Shown in pieces: positions 46,853 to 56,777 of a stretch of 64,000 bases of DNA (its first letter is position 1; every line of letters starts with the position of its first letter). The DNA is from Chloroflexi bacterium TSY (GTDB lineage Bacteria > Chloroflexota > Anaerolineae > Caldilineales > Caldilineaceae). The DNA is taken from assembly GCA_019217005.1 (NCBI GenBank), contig JAHBNG010000058.1, forward strand, positions 19,986 to 83,985, given 5' to 3'. Under the pieces are notes generated by a model. That model saw nothing but the letters and a program-made list of their open reading frames with translations, was not told where the DNA came from and did no database searches. The translations under genes and the position numbers were made by a program.

Positions 46853-47007
46853 GGGGTGGTTCAAAATTAGGTTTACACTTTTGATATATAGACAAAAATC
46901 TATATGAGACCGTTTTCTCTCTGAGAACCGGCGAAATCAGAGAATATAAACGTTCTTTCTGTTTCTAAAAGTGTAAACCTATCTATCCAGCTAAAATGAA
47001 CCACCCC
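46853..47007 (+). mobile_element. 155-bp MITE, A-type (in CHAT-NACHT)
   Basis: 155 bp, family ends, duplication CAACGTTG (46845-46852, 47008-47015). Nearly identical to the copies at 26846 and 44744, suggesting recent movement. It replaces the NACHT reading with stop codons shortly after its edge. Confidence 0.88.
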
Positions 47008-48816
47008 CAACGTTGAACGTTGTATATTGCGCGAAGCATCCCACTTATTCAGTAATGCGTCCAAAGCAGTACCATAAAGTGTTGAGCACTGGCTAGGAAA
47101 CTTCATATTGTCCTCAATAAATAAACACAACGTGCTCAGCATCAAAGGCACCGAAGCTGTTTCTTTTAACCGAGAATTTTCTGGCTTGTTGAATTCTTCA
47201 AAAAATGCATCACATTTTTTTCTGTCATCTGCAAACCACTTGGTTACAAATGTACTGATCTGCACATCAGTAAAATCGGCAATCTCAACATCTCGAAAGT
47301 TAGGGAATTGATATTCGCTAGCACCAACGCGACAGGTAATAAAGCATAAAGTCTTGGGATAAGTCGTACAGAAGTTGCTAAGCAATCTAGTCAGTTTTGA
47401 GCGTTGGTTATTTTCTTGATTCACCTCATCCAATCCATCATACAGTACAATCGCTTTGCCTTCTTCGAGGATGTATTCAACAAAAGATTGGGCATTTTGA
47501 AATCCACGAGTGCTAAATTGGTCAATGATAAATGACACTAAATCTGCGTGATTTGACATTGCCCACTCTTGCAGTGTTACAAAAGATAGGGATCTTATCA
47601 AGATTTCCAATAACAGCTTGTATAACGATGTAGCGAAGAAAAACAGTTTTCCCAGCCCCTGGCTTACCCAATATGAAGAGATTGTTCCCTTCACGTACTA
47701 ATTCAAGCCCATCCATCCATTTCAGATTGGCGGTCTGAATAATGGAAAAGGCAGGCTGCTCTTTTAATGAATTAATACTATTGCGGTGCTGAGAAGTGGG
47801 CTTACTCAGAAAATACAAGTCTGTATAAATTTCTAACAAGCTCACGGACTCAGATTTACCCAATATGCGCAATGAAGCAAGATTGTGGTGTAAACTTGAA
47901 AAGTAGTATTTGAGATCTTCGCTCCAATTGTCGAACGCAGGCGCAACATCCACCCTCGTCAAATTGTTTTCGGCTAGAGATGTATAGACAATAGTTGCCG
48001 GATCTATTCGTTCGGCAATCAACTGAGGTACATTTTGCTCTGGTAAATTCATAAGTTCGAGATTCAAACAACCAAGTTCAAACGCTGTCTTGAGACTACG
48101 CCCAAACCCAAGCCCCCTATAGAATGCTGAAGCAAATATTCCCGCAGCCTTGTCGGTGATATTATCAGACATTCCAATGACACAATCAATATGCTCAGCA
48201 ATCGCAGCTCCTTGTTCCTCGGAGTAACCTGTATTGAGCACTACACAGCCGATGTTGTCCTTTAGAATTCGAAACAGGTTACTTAGAGCATCAGCAGGCA
48301 CTGCTTTAGATTCGCCGTTGATATCCTGCAAGATAATTTCGCTAGCATTACTGCCGTGGCTGCTGAAATGGACAATGTCCGGTCGATGACGAAGTAACAG
48401 TTCCTGCAAATCACTAATACGCACCGCCCAATGTTGGCGGATATCGAATCGATCACGAAACTCAGCCTGACGCAAAGCAGCATCGATAGAACGCGTTTCT
48501 TCATCTAAGCGTAATCTATTTGTATCTGTCGGATTTGCAGCAAGGAAAAGAATTTTAATCATTTTTGGTTATTGGTATCATGCAGTCTCATACATTACTG
48601 GAGGATTGGTTGGGAAATGCGGGATTACCATTTTAGACCAGTATTCTACTTTATATTTGTTCGGATGAACTCAGAAGGTTAGCAAAGCAAGACACTATCG
48701 GAATCATAATCACAGTTGAGATATAAATCTCACCAGAGGCTAGGTATAATGACGATAGCCACGTAAAATAGTATATCGAGTAGGGACAACTACTGTTCTC
48801 GACTCCAATATATAAT

Positions 48817-48854
48817 CCCCGGCAAACCACTGCACATGCAACAGTTTGCCGGGG
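48817..48854. promoter_or_regulatory. Conserved GC-rich hairpin upstream of small RNA copy 2
   Basis: CCCCGGCAAACCACTGC pairs with GCAACAGTTTGCCGGGG around a 4-base loop. Counterpart of 31632-31669. It lies between the divergent CHAT-NACHT gene and the small RNA promoter. Confidence 0.55.
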
Positions 48855-48889
48855 ATGCAAAATCTCAATTTCTGTAGTATAATCTCCAC

Positions 48890-48956
48890 GACACCTGCTG
48901 CTGGATGATTTGGCTATCAGCAGTGGGTCAAGAGCGGTTACAGCCGCTCTTTTTTT
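48890..48956 (+). ncRNA. Putative small RNA, copy 2
   Basis: TATAAT at 48878-48883, then stem CCTGCTGCTG/CAGCAGTGGG (48894-48903 with 48918-48927), then a perfect terminator AGAGCGG/CCGCTCT followed by seven T (48931-48956). The terminator and TATAAT are strong; no good -35. Length about 67 nt. Compared with copy 1, paired positions change together (T-A to T-G, C-G to T-G), supporting a structured RNA. It diverges from the CHAT-NACHT gene. Confidence 0.6.
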
Positions 48957-49180
48957 ATGATAATGAATACTGCATTACGAAGAGTTTAATACTGCCATCA
49001 GTATATGTCAACCCCTCTCTTGATAGAGCGATTACTTAAGCCTCTGGTTTGACGTTGAATCTCACCTGCAATAATTATCGGTAAGCATCGCGAGCATGAC
49101 ATCCTGCTCACAAAGGGGTTCAACCGCTAGGTCCCAATTGCTACAGCCCCACAAAACATCTGTGCTATAATGGTCACACT

Positions 49181-50770
49181 ATGTCCAAACGAGCCATACT
49201 CTATGCCCGCGTAAGCAAAGACGACCGAGCTAAAGAAGGGCGCAACCTCGAAGGCCAATTAAAGATGTGCCGAGACTACGCGCGCGAAAAAGGCTGGCGA
49301 GTTGTCGCCGAACTGGCCGAGGATGATCGAGGTGCACGTAGCGACAAACTCGACTTACCCAAACTGAACCAGATCCGAGAAATGGCTCAGGCGGGTGCTT
49401 TCGATGTCCTGGTTGTCCGTGAACTAGACCGGCTCGCGCGTAACTTGGCAAAACAGCTATTCGTGGAATATGAACTCGAGCGTACTGGAGTTGAAGTCGC
49501 CTATGTTCTTGAAGAGTATGACGATACCCCAGAAGGCAACTTTCAGAAGAATCTCAAGGCAACGGCTGCTGAATATGAACGTTTGAAGATCAAGGAGCGT
49601 ATGGTTCGTGGCCAAAAATTGGCCGTCCTTGGAGGAAGTGTACTGGTTTATGGAATGCCTCCATATGGTTATAAAGTGGTTCAAAAGAACAACAAATATA
49701 TGCTGGAACCAGATGAAGACGAAGCGCCAGTTGTTCGAATGATTTTCCGCTGGTACGCTGGCCTTGATGGTGAGCAGTTATCAACTGCGGAGATAGCGAA
49801 ACGACTTACTGAAATGGAAATACCACCCAGCTTGTCTTCGGGTAAACGAAAACATGACTCTACAAAGGCTATCATCAATAAAGGTGTATGGAATCCGAGC
49901 TCCGTTCATAAAATTCTAAAAAATGAAGTTTATATCGGGATCTGGACATACCGAAAGTATCACAAAGTGGATGGAATAGCTGTTCCATCTTCAAGTGAAG
50001 AACAGATAACTGTAAAAGTTCCTGCTTTGATCGATGAGGAGACTTGGCAATCCGTGCAGTCATTATTGCAAAAAAAGGGGGCCTCAAAAAGAAAGCATCA
50101 GTATTTGCTCAGTCGGCGCGTAAAGTGTGGAGTATGTAAAGCCAGAATGAGCGGCTGGAGCACTACCCGAGGGGGTACAACTTATATATACTACATATGT
50201 ACCCAGAGAAAGTCCGTCCCCGAGCATCCATATAAATGTAATCTGCCTAGTTTTAGATGCGATACAGTTGATACAGCGATCTGGGAATGGATTACCTCCC
50301 TTTTGACGGAACCGACTGTACTTAGAGCTTATCTTAATGAACAGCAAAGCATTGCGAAAAACGAGAGTATCCCTTTGTATAATGAGCTCAAGCGGGTTGA
50401 GCATCAGGTCTCGCAGAAACATATACAACAAGAGAAGTTACTCGATCTGTATCTCAACGGTGCCATTTCGAAGGATAACTGGTTAAGGAGAAATATCAGT
50501 ATTAAATCTGATATCGAGACACTTCAACAAGAAGAGAATATTTTGCGCAAACAAATCTCTGAAGAAACTTTGGCCGATACACAGATTCAAAGTATGACAG
50601 CATTTGCACAAGACGTGGCTAAAGGCATTCGTGCAGCAGAACAAGACTTTACTGCTAAGAGACGTATTATTGAATTGCTCGATGTAAGTGTTACTGTGAG
50701 TCTAAAAGATGACAAGCAGAAAGCTCTTGTTGTTTCTACTATCTTTGGCAAGAAAGAACTGTTGATCTGA
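49181..50770 (+). CDS. Large serine recombinase 1
   Basis: 529 residues. N-terminal resolvase domain with catalytic Ser12 (AILYARVSKDD), Arg in VVRELDRLARN, a recombinase domain (about 170-280), a zinc ribbon (CGVCKARMSGWS, then two later Cys), and a C-terminal coiled coil (about 400-480). This is the phiC31/Tn-type integrase architecture for integration and excision of mobile elements. 24 bases before a paralogue; such tandem recombinases often lie at an element end. Confidence 0.92.
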   Translation: MSKRAILYARVSKDDRAKEGRNLEGQLKMCRDYAREKGWRVVAELAEDDRGARSDKLDLPKLNQIREMAQAGAFDVLVVRELDRLARNLAKQLFVEYELERTGVEVAYVLEEYDDTPEGNFQKNLKATAAEYERLKIKERMVRGQKLAVLGGSVLVYGMPPYGYKVVQKNNKYMLEPDEDEAPVVRMIFRWYAGLDGEQLSTAEIAKRLTEMEIPPSLSSGKRKHDSTKAIINKGVWNPSSVHKILKNEVYIGIWTYRKYHKVDGIAVPSSSEEQITVKVPALIDEETWQSVQSLLQKKGASKRKHQYLLSRRVKCGVCKARMSGWSTTRGGTTYIYYICTQRKSVPEHPYKCNLPSFRCDTVDTAIWEWITSLLTEPTVLRAYLNEQQSIAKNESIPLYNELKRVEHQVSQKHIQQEKLLDLYLNGAISKDNWLRRNISIKSDIETLQQEENILRKQISEETLADTQIQSMTAFAQDVAKGIRAAEQDFTAKRRIIELLDVSVTVSLKDDKQKALVVSTIFGKKELLI

Positions 50771-50793
50771 CCTGAATGTTTGGAGACTAACCT

Positions 50794-52422
50794 ATGACTA
50801 AGCGAGCTGTATTATATGCGCGCGTCAGCGGCGACGATCGCGCGAAAGAAGGTCGAAATTTGGGTGGCCAACTTGAAATGTGTCGCCAGTATGCCATCGA
50901 GCGTGGTTGGAATATCATTGCTGAATTATACGAGGACGATAGAGGCGCAAAGAGTGATGAGTTGGATCTGGAAAAACTCAGTCAAATCCGCGAAATGGCA
51001 AGAGCAGGTGCTTTTGATGTACTTGTAGTTCGCGAACTGGATCGGCTCGCGCGCAGCCTGGCGAAACAACTATTCGTTGAATATGATCTTCAGAAGGCAG
51101 GTGTTCAGGTAGAATACGTACTCGGTGAATACCCCGATACGCCTGAAGGCATTTTCCTGAAAAATGTCAAAGCATCTGTGGTGGAATATGAAAGGTTGAA
51201 GATTGTAGAGCGCACAGCACGCGGACGCGAAATAGCTGTAAGTTCTGGAAGTGTATTAGTTTACGGCAAACCGCCTTATGGCTATAAAGTGATCCAGGAA
51301 GGTGGCAGATACCAGCTAGAACCTGATGAAGAAGAGGCCAAAGTAGTCCGCATGATATTTCGCTGGTATACCGAGGGTGATGTTGGTGGAATCCCTCTTA
51401 GCATTAGAGCGATTGCCAGGAAGCTTACCAGAATGGGAGTTCCGACATATGCTGATAAGCGCCAAGAGGTAATAGGGAATAAGAGTACGATTCGTGGCAG
51501 ATGGAGCGCTGCTTCTGTGCATCATATTCTCAAAAATGAAGTTTACGTTGGAATTTGGAGATTCGGTAAGCACTCTAGGCAAGATGGAAAGCACACAAAA
51601 ACAACGAAAGAAGAGCAGATTCCCGTTGAGGTACCTGCGTTAATCACGAGAGAGACCTGGAATCTTGTCCAGGAAAAACTAGAATCCAATAAACAGGATT
51701 CTCGACGCAACCGGAAATATGATTATCTTTTAAGCGGTAGAGTGACATGTGGCATGTGCGGAGCTAAGATGAGCGCCAGTAATCGAACGAGAGGACAAAA
51801 CAGATATTTCTATTATACCTGTAATGCAAGAACCACTCCTGATAGCTATCCGCACACATGCAAAGCACCGTATTATCGAGGCGATCATCTAGATGAGGCT
51901 GTATGGCAATGGGTAAAATCCCTCCTACTGAATCCTGATGTGATGGCTGAGGGCTTGCGAGCGCAGCAAGAGGCCAGCCAGTCTGAAAATATTTCCGCGT
52001 CAGAGCGATTGACCTACACTGAAGAACTCCTTCAGAAAAATCTTGAACAGCAGGAAAAGTTATTGGATCTATATCTCGACGGAAATATCCCCAAAGAAAC
52101 CTGGAGCGACCGCCAGCAGCGCCTGGCAAGTACCATCAAGGAACTCGAAGGAGAGGTAGGCCAGATAAAGGCACGCATAGAGGCACAGTTTTATACTGAT
52201 GAACAAATACAGGCTGTTCATGAGCTTGCCAAATCTGTGAGTAAAAATCTCGAACTTGCCGATGAAAACTTTGAGGTTAGGCGGCGGATCATCGAACTCT
52301 TAGATGTGCAAGTCGAATTGTGGGTTGACGATGATGGACAGAAGAGGGCAAAAGTTAGTTGCATCCTAGGTGAGAATTTGTTGTCGGTTGTGCCCAACAG
52401 CACGAGTGGTGCGAGATCGTGA
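50794..52422 (+). CDS. Large serine recombinase 2
   Basis: 542 residues, same plan: Ser12 in VLYARVSGDD, VVRELDRLARSLAKQ, recombinase domain, zinc ribbon CGMCGAKMSASN with CKAPY, then a coiled coil. About 55% alike to recombinase 1 by eye. Its last codons overlap the LTD reading frame (stop at 52420-52422), so this end marks the junction with host DNA. Confidence 0.92.
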   Translation: MTKRAVLYARVSGDDRAKEGRNLGGQLEMCRQYAIERGWNIIAELYEDDRGAKSDELDLEKLSQIREMARAGAFDVLVVRELDRLARSLAKQLFVEYDLQKAGVQVEYVLGEYPDTPEGIFLKNVKASVVEYERLKIVERTARGREIAVSSGSVLVYGKPPYGYKVIQEGGRYQLEPDEEEAKVVRMIFRWYTEGDVGGIPLSIRAIARKLTRMGVPTYADKRQEVIGNKSTIRGRWSAASVHHILKNEVYVGIWRFGKHSRQDGKHTKTTKEEQIPVEVPALITRETWNLVQEKLESNKQDSRRNRKYDYLLSGRVTCGMCGAKMSASNRTRGQNRYFYYTCNARTTPDSYPHTCKAPYYRGDHLDEAVWQWVKSLLLNPDVMAEGLRAQQEASQSENISASERLTYTEELLQKNLEQQEKLLDLYLDGNIPKETWSDRQQRLASTIKELEGEVGQIKARIEAQFYTDEQIQAVHELAKSVSKNLELADENFEVRRRIIELLDVQVELWVDDDGQKRAKVSCILGENLLSVVPNSTSGARS

Positions 52423-55400
52423 ATTTGAGTGCCGCCGTCGTCAATCTCAAAGGCTGGATATTGGCTGATTTAGATCAGGATCGGCATGTAATTGCCAGCG
52501 ATTTATTGATTCAGCCTGGCGCCTATTTGGTCTTTGCCAAAAATGGTGATGTCGCAACAAATGGTGGTGTGTTGGCCGATTATGTCTATACGGGTCTGAG
52601 TCTGGCAAACGGCACAGATGAGCTCTTACTTCTTGCTCCCGACAATCGAGAAGTTGATCGCGTCGTTTGGGGCGATGAAGTCGGGCTCGCAATGCCAGAT
52701 GGAGCGAGCCTGGAACGAACCACTTTGGTTCAGCCTGGAACGTGGGCTTCTGCGAATACCATTTGGTCTGGTTCTGCAGGAGATCAAGGCTCCCCTGGGG
52801 CAGCATATGAATCATCGCCACCGTCACCTACATCAGCTCCCTCTGTCAGTGCATCACCGTCGCCTCCCTTGACGACGGTGGTGCCGACTTTGCTCCCCAC
52901 AGCAGTCTCCCCAACGCCAACACGACCAACGACTTGGATGCCCTCAACGGTTCCGGGGTTGTTGCAGATCGAAGAGATTGCCTTTCGGGGCAGCGATCTA
53001 GAATTTGTGGCTCTCGTGAATGTCAGTTCAGAAACCATCTCTGGCGCTGGCTACGTCATTGGGGATGCGCAACAACCGGGAAATGGTGAAGGAATGTATG
53101 AACTACCTCAGGCTATGAATCTGAATCCTGGAGCGATTTTCGTGATTGCGCGCAATGGTTTAGCCTTTCGGCAGTATTGGGGACGCCCAGCTCATGCTGA
53201 GTTTGAGGAGACGGATCCGGATATATCCGTGCTGAATCGACGTCGTGATCTGGCAACCGGCAAGTGGGCATTAAAGGATGGCGGTGACGAAGTGTTATTG
53301 CTGAATCCCGATGGTGCCTTGGCAGATGCCGTTGCGTACGGCGAAGGCAACTACACAGAACTTGGACTGCGCGGTGAATTGCAGCCACCCAGTGATTTCT
53401 CTCTTCATCGTGTTCCCGGATCGTTTTTTCCGCTGGAACGCGATGTACGTCATCGATTCCTGGCGGCTCCAGCAGCACCTTTTTCGACGATCACTTTACC
53501 CGAACCAGTATCCAATGCAAAACCAAGATTGGATGAGGGCACGACTGCTTTTTGGGGGGCGCTCGGAGCATATAGTAATTTTACCTCTGGCCATACCGCA
53601 CCTCCTCACTTTCTTGCCTACACGGCAGCAGCCCAAGGGCTCGATTTTCTGGCTGCCGCTGATCCGCCCACTGCTGAAAATTGGTCAACCGCATCGGGCG
53701 AGGTTCCGCCGCTGTTGTGGTTGCCGGCCTGGACATGGAGTCATACGGAGGCTGGTTCAACCGAACGAGCGATCGTTTATGGTCAGGCAGGTGGCTCGAT
53801 TGTCAATCGAAGTAGTCTACTAGATTTCCTGCATCAGTGCTCTGCAATCGCCCAATGGCAGAGCGGCAATCCGCCCAATGCTGCGGGCTTGATTGCCACA
53901 AACGCAGACAGCGTCTACGCACCCTCCAGTCTCTTACAGCTTTTTCAGGACTGGTATTTTGCACAGAAACCACTACTGCCAGCAGGTAATGGTCACCCGG
54001 AACTAACTGGATACATCAACTTGGCGCCGCGTTTCACGGGTCTGGCTGTAGCAGAGGAGAGCATTGCGGGCGTGCGCCGGGCCTTGGCAGCGCACCGCGG
54101 CTGGGTCACGAGTAGCCCTCACATTTGGTTAACCCTGCGGGGGCAAGTTCAGTCTGAAACTCTCTCTGCATCGACGAACAATGGTCCGTTCTGGATGGGT
54201 GAACAGATTGGACCGAGCAACGCGCTTCAACTTTTTATCCAGTATGGCGATCTATCAGGCGAACCTGCTGGATTAGCAATCTGGCAAGATGATCACCCGA
54301 TTCGCCAGCTCGATCTGCCGCCCACAGATGGACGCTGGAGTGTTGAGGTACCTGCTGTTCCTGGAAGTTTCCTTTATGCAGTTGCTACACAGCTTGACGG
54401 CGATTTTGCGGTGACTGCACCGATTCATGTCTTACCAGGCGGGACAGGTAGGGTGATCATTAATGAGGTCGTTCCACGACCTAGTGGTGATTACAATGGT
54501 GATGGCGTCATCAATACGGATGATGAACTAATCGAGCTTTATAATCCTGGCAATCAGCCAGTTTCATTGGCTCAGTATCAGCTGGGTGACGCCCAAGGGG
54601 AAACTGCACCGAGTAGGCGCTTTACCTTTGGGCCGGGTCGGTTTATTGGTGGAGGAGAGTTGCTCTTGTTGTGGCGGTCGGAAACACGTGTCAGCCTCAA
54701 TGATGATGCAGATGAGGTTATTTTGCGCGATCCAACGGGTATGATTGTCGATAAGATTGGTTGGTCGCAACGAATGGCGGGAGGTGTCTCCTTAAGTCGG
54801 TTGCCCGACGGTCAAGAATGGCGTGCAGATGCGTTGGTGACGCCAGGGCGTTCCAATCGAGTCGATGAAATTGCATCAGATGCACCCCGTAACCCGACTC
54901 AGGGTACAGGAACGAAAACAGATGACTCGGATTCCCATGATGTCGAACCTGAACCAGGAATTGGTCAGGCATCTGGACCACCTGGTTCGCTGGCAGAGGC
55001 TAAGCGCCGTGGTTTGGAGCAGTGGGTAGAGTTTCAGGCAGTGGTAGTTGTTCCCCCAGGTTTGTTCAATGCAAGTATCTATGTGGCAGAGCCAGCGCCA
55101 CTATCTACGTATCCATTGGCCGGTTTAGGAATTCAGGTTTATCTATTTGGGGGTGCTTTTCCGTCTCTACAAGAAGGGGATCGGGTGCTCATTCGAGGGG
55201 TGCTCGATTCATTTCGTGGTGAGATGGAAACGATCTTACGTAGTCCAGAACAGATTTGGCGAATGGGTCCTGGTATACCACTAACTCCATTGCCGATTCA
55301 AGCGATAGAGGTCGGCGAATCGCATGAAGGACGGCTTGTTACGTTTCGTGGACTGGTTGACGGGTGGAGTCGGGATAGCATCTATTTTCTGGATCCAGAA

Positions 55401-55589
55401 AACCCCGATAGTCAATCAGTGCGAGTGACGGTTCGCAGCAGTCTGAAATGGCAGCGTCCCTATGTGAATCGGGGGGAAGAGTGGCGAATTACAGGCATTG
55501 TGAGTCAATTTGCCAAAGAGGCTCCGTGGAATGGAGGATATCGAGTATTAGTGCGATACGAGAGTGACTTGGAGCGTATTTCTGACTGA
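52419..55589 (+). pseudogene. LTD-domain exoprotein, N-terminus missing at element junction
   Basis: 1056 codons from GTG 52419, with no signal peptide. It begins inside a lamin-tail (LTD) domain: VNLSAAVVNLKGWILADLDQ. The same frame reads back into the recombinase end as HEWCEIVNLSA, matching the usual LTD start (EW.E..N). A Ser/Pro/Thr linker follows (about 130-178), then LTD 2 (about 180-320). Next is a degenerate PHP-like domain (FWGALGAYSNFTSGHTAPPH, metal His mostly lost), LTD 3 (about 695-830, NEVVPRPSGDYNGDGVINTD) and a C-terminal OB-like region. Probably a host exoprotein cut by integration; the first about 50-80 codons are not found elsewhere in the window. Confidence 0.75.
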
Positions 55590-56598
55590 GTAAACGATAT
55601 TTACTCTGAGGATTTCTTATGGTTTTCCGACAGTTCCCTCAGACAAAGCAAAACCATGTTTTCATAAAGAGCTCAGTTTAATCGTTAATAGAATTCAATG
55701 CAGAAGGGGATCGACTGAAGCGAGTCGGTCTCTTTTTATACGAAAATCATTCGAAAACCAGACACCCATCATACGGAACCGAATGCCCTTGCCATGTCGT
55801 TTACTGATAACGAAGGATTCAACGAGTACGGAACGATCAATAGAAGACAAACACACATATGTTTTAGTTGTTGTAAGGAGAATGTCAGGAATTTGAAACA
55901 CTACCGAGTTGATAACTGGTGTATGATCTAAATTATAGTATATTTATAGCAATTTGGGCATAGAAAAAGCATCGATATAAGGTATCGATATAAGGTATAT
56001 AATAAATATGCGTTATGAGTGACGAATGTCTCTAGTAAGGAATAGGACGAGAGACATTGGTCTTATGCTATTTGTAGAGAATGGTTTTTAGGAAATCGCG
56101 AATTCTTAACCGTTCCAAGTGCATCAGATAGACTGAAATCAACAAAACATTGGATGATACATAGAGGATTCAGTAAGTTTATCAAGATCGGATATATCTT
56201 AAAACGAGCATCAGTGACGTCTCGAATCGGATAAAAGATATTGCATCAGTCAGAAGTTTATCTCAAATCGTCCTATTCGCTTGTAGGGGGTTTTAGTTTT
56301 TCGGATCGGCCTAAGATGAAAGTGTTTCTGTAGTCAATACTGTTGTTGTGATAAAGACATGGATTTCTTGTCGTTCTTTCAGAAAACATAGAATCATGTT
56401 TTTATACAGAACTCAGTCTAATGGACAAGAACGATTGGGACATAATTAAGTAGTAACTTATCATAAGAATCAGACAATCCTATGATATACTGATGTCTCA
56501 GATAGATTCCTGGTAGGTTCTGACAGAAATAACGATACTGCGGTTTTCATACAGAGCTTCGTGTAAACGAAATTGGTTCAAGTACCAACTTGACTAAG
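55590..56598. other. Gene-free regulatory gap with degenerate direct repeats
   Basis: No convincing ORF across about 1 kb. Three similar segments occur: ATGTTTTCATAAAGAGCTCA at 55656, ATGTTTTTATACAGAACTCA at 56396, GGTTTTCATACAGAGCTTCG at 56542, each followed by a T-rich/TAA run. A tandem ATCGATATAAGGT pair lies at about 55973-55999. These may be binding sites for the sigma-factor locus downstream, or worn repeats. Confidence 0.45.
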
Positions 56599-56676
56599 AA
56601 CCTATCCGAAAAGTGGTTGTGAATTCGACCAGCTTCTCGAGTACGAATGGTTCGTCACAGAACTTTTCGGATAAGT
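56599..56676. mobile_element. 78-bp MITE flanked by ACTAAG, copy 2
   Basis: Same length and ends as the copy at 9850-9927, flanks ACTAAG at 56593-56598 and 56677-56682. About a dozen differences from copy 1. It sits 100 bases before the sigma-factor ATG. Confidence 0.7.
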
Positions 56677-56777
56677 ACTAAGTTGCCCGAAGATCATCTA
56701 TCGTAGTATTTGTACTTAGTTATACCAGGTACTTAATAACTCAACAGAAACAAAATTAGGCTAGCTTCTGAAAATCG

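Larger units (their letters stand above)
44275..48562 (-). pseudogene. CHAT-NACHT protein, broken by three insertions and a frameshift
   Basis: From ATG 48562: a CHAT caspase-like domain (1 to about 195) with His in PDIVHFSSHG. The expected catalytic Cys motif (NACYSEEQ-type) reads NTGYSEEQ, so Cys is Gly at residue 112. Walker A LGKPGAGKT (299-306). An extra base in the A-run 47581-47584 shifts the frame; it resumes FVTLQEWAMSNHADLV and Walker B AIVLYDGLDEVNQEN. A MITE cuts in at 47007-46853. The middle ends at an ISAzo13 element (46187-44899), then another MITE (44898-44744). The C-terminus resumes DNLNLEHAFELANDLAGKTA and stops at 44275. Original size about 890 residues. Four lesions, probably never functional now. 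Confidence 0.85.

Noticed and set aside
314..47007. CRISPR array
   Set aside because: The repeated units are 155 and 215 bp, far apart, with target duplications; no regularly spaced short repeats were found and no cas gene is present.
48817..48956. Retron or tRNA gene for the structured region
   Set aside because: No reverse transcriptase is adjacent (the RTs here are group II type and 28 kb away) and no cloverleaf or CCA end can be drawn.
55695..55901. A 68-codon minus-strand ORF in the sigma-locus gap
   Set aside because: No ribosome site, no family, and it overlaps the degenerate repeats; left as non-coding.
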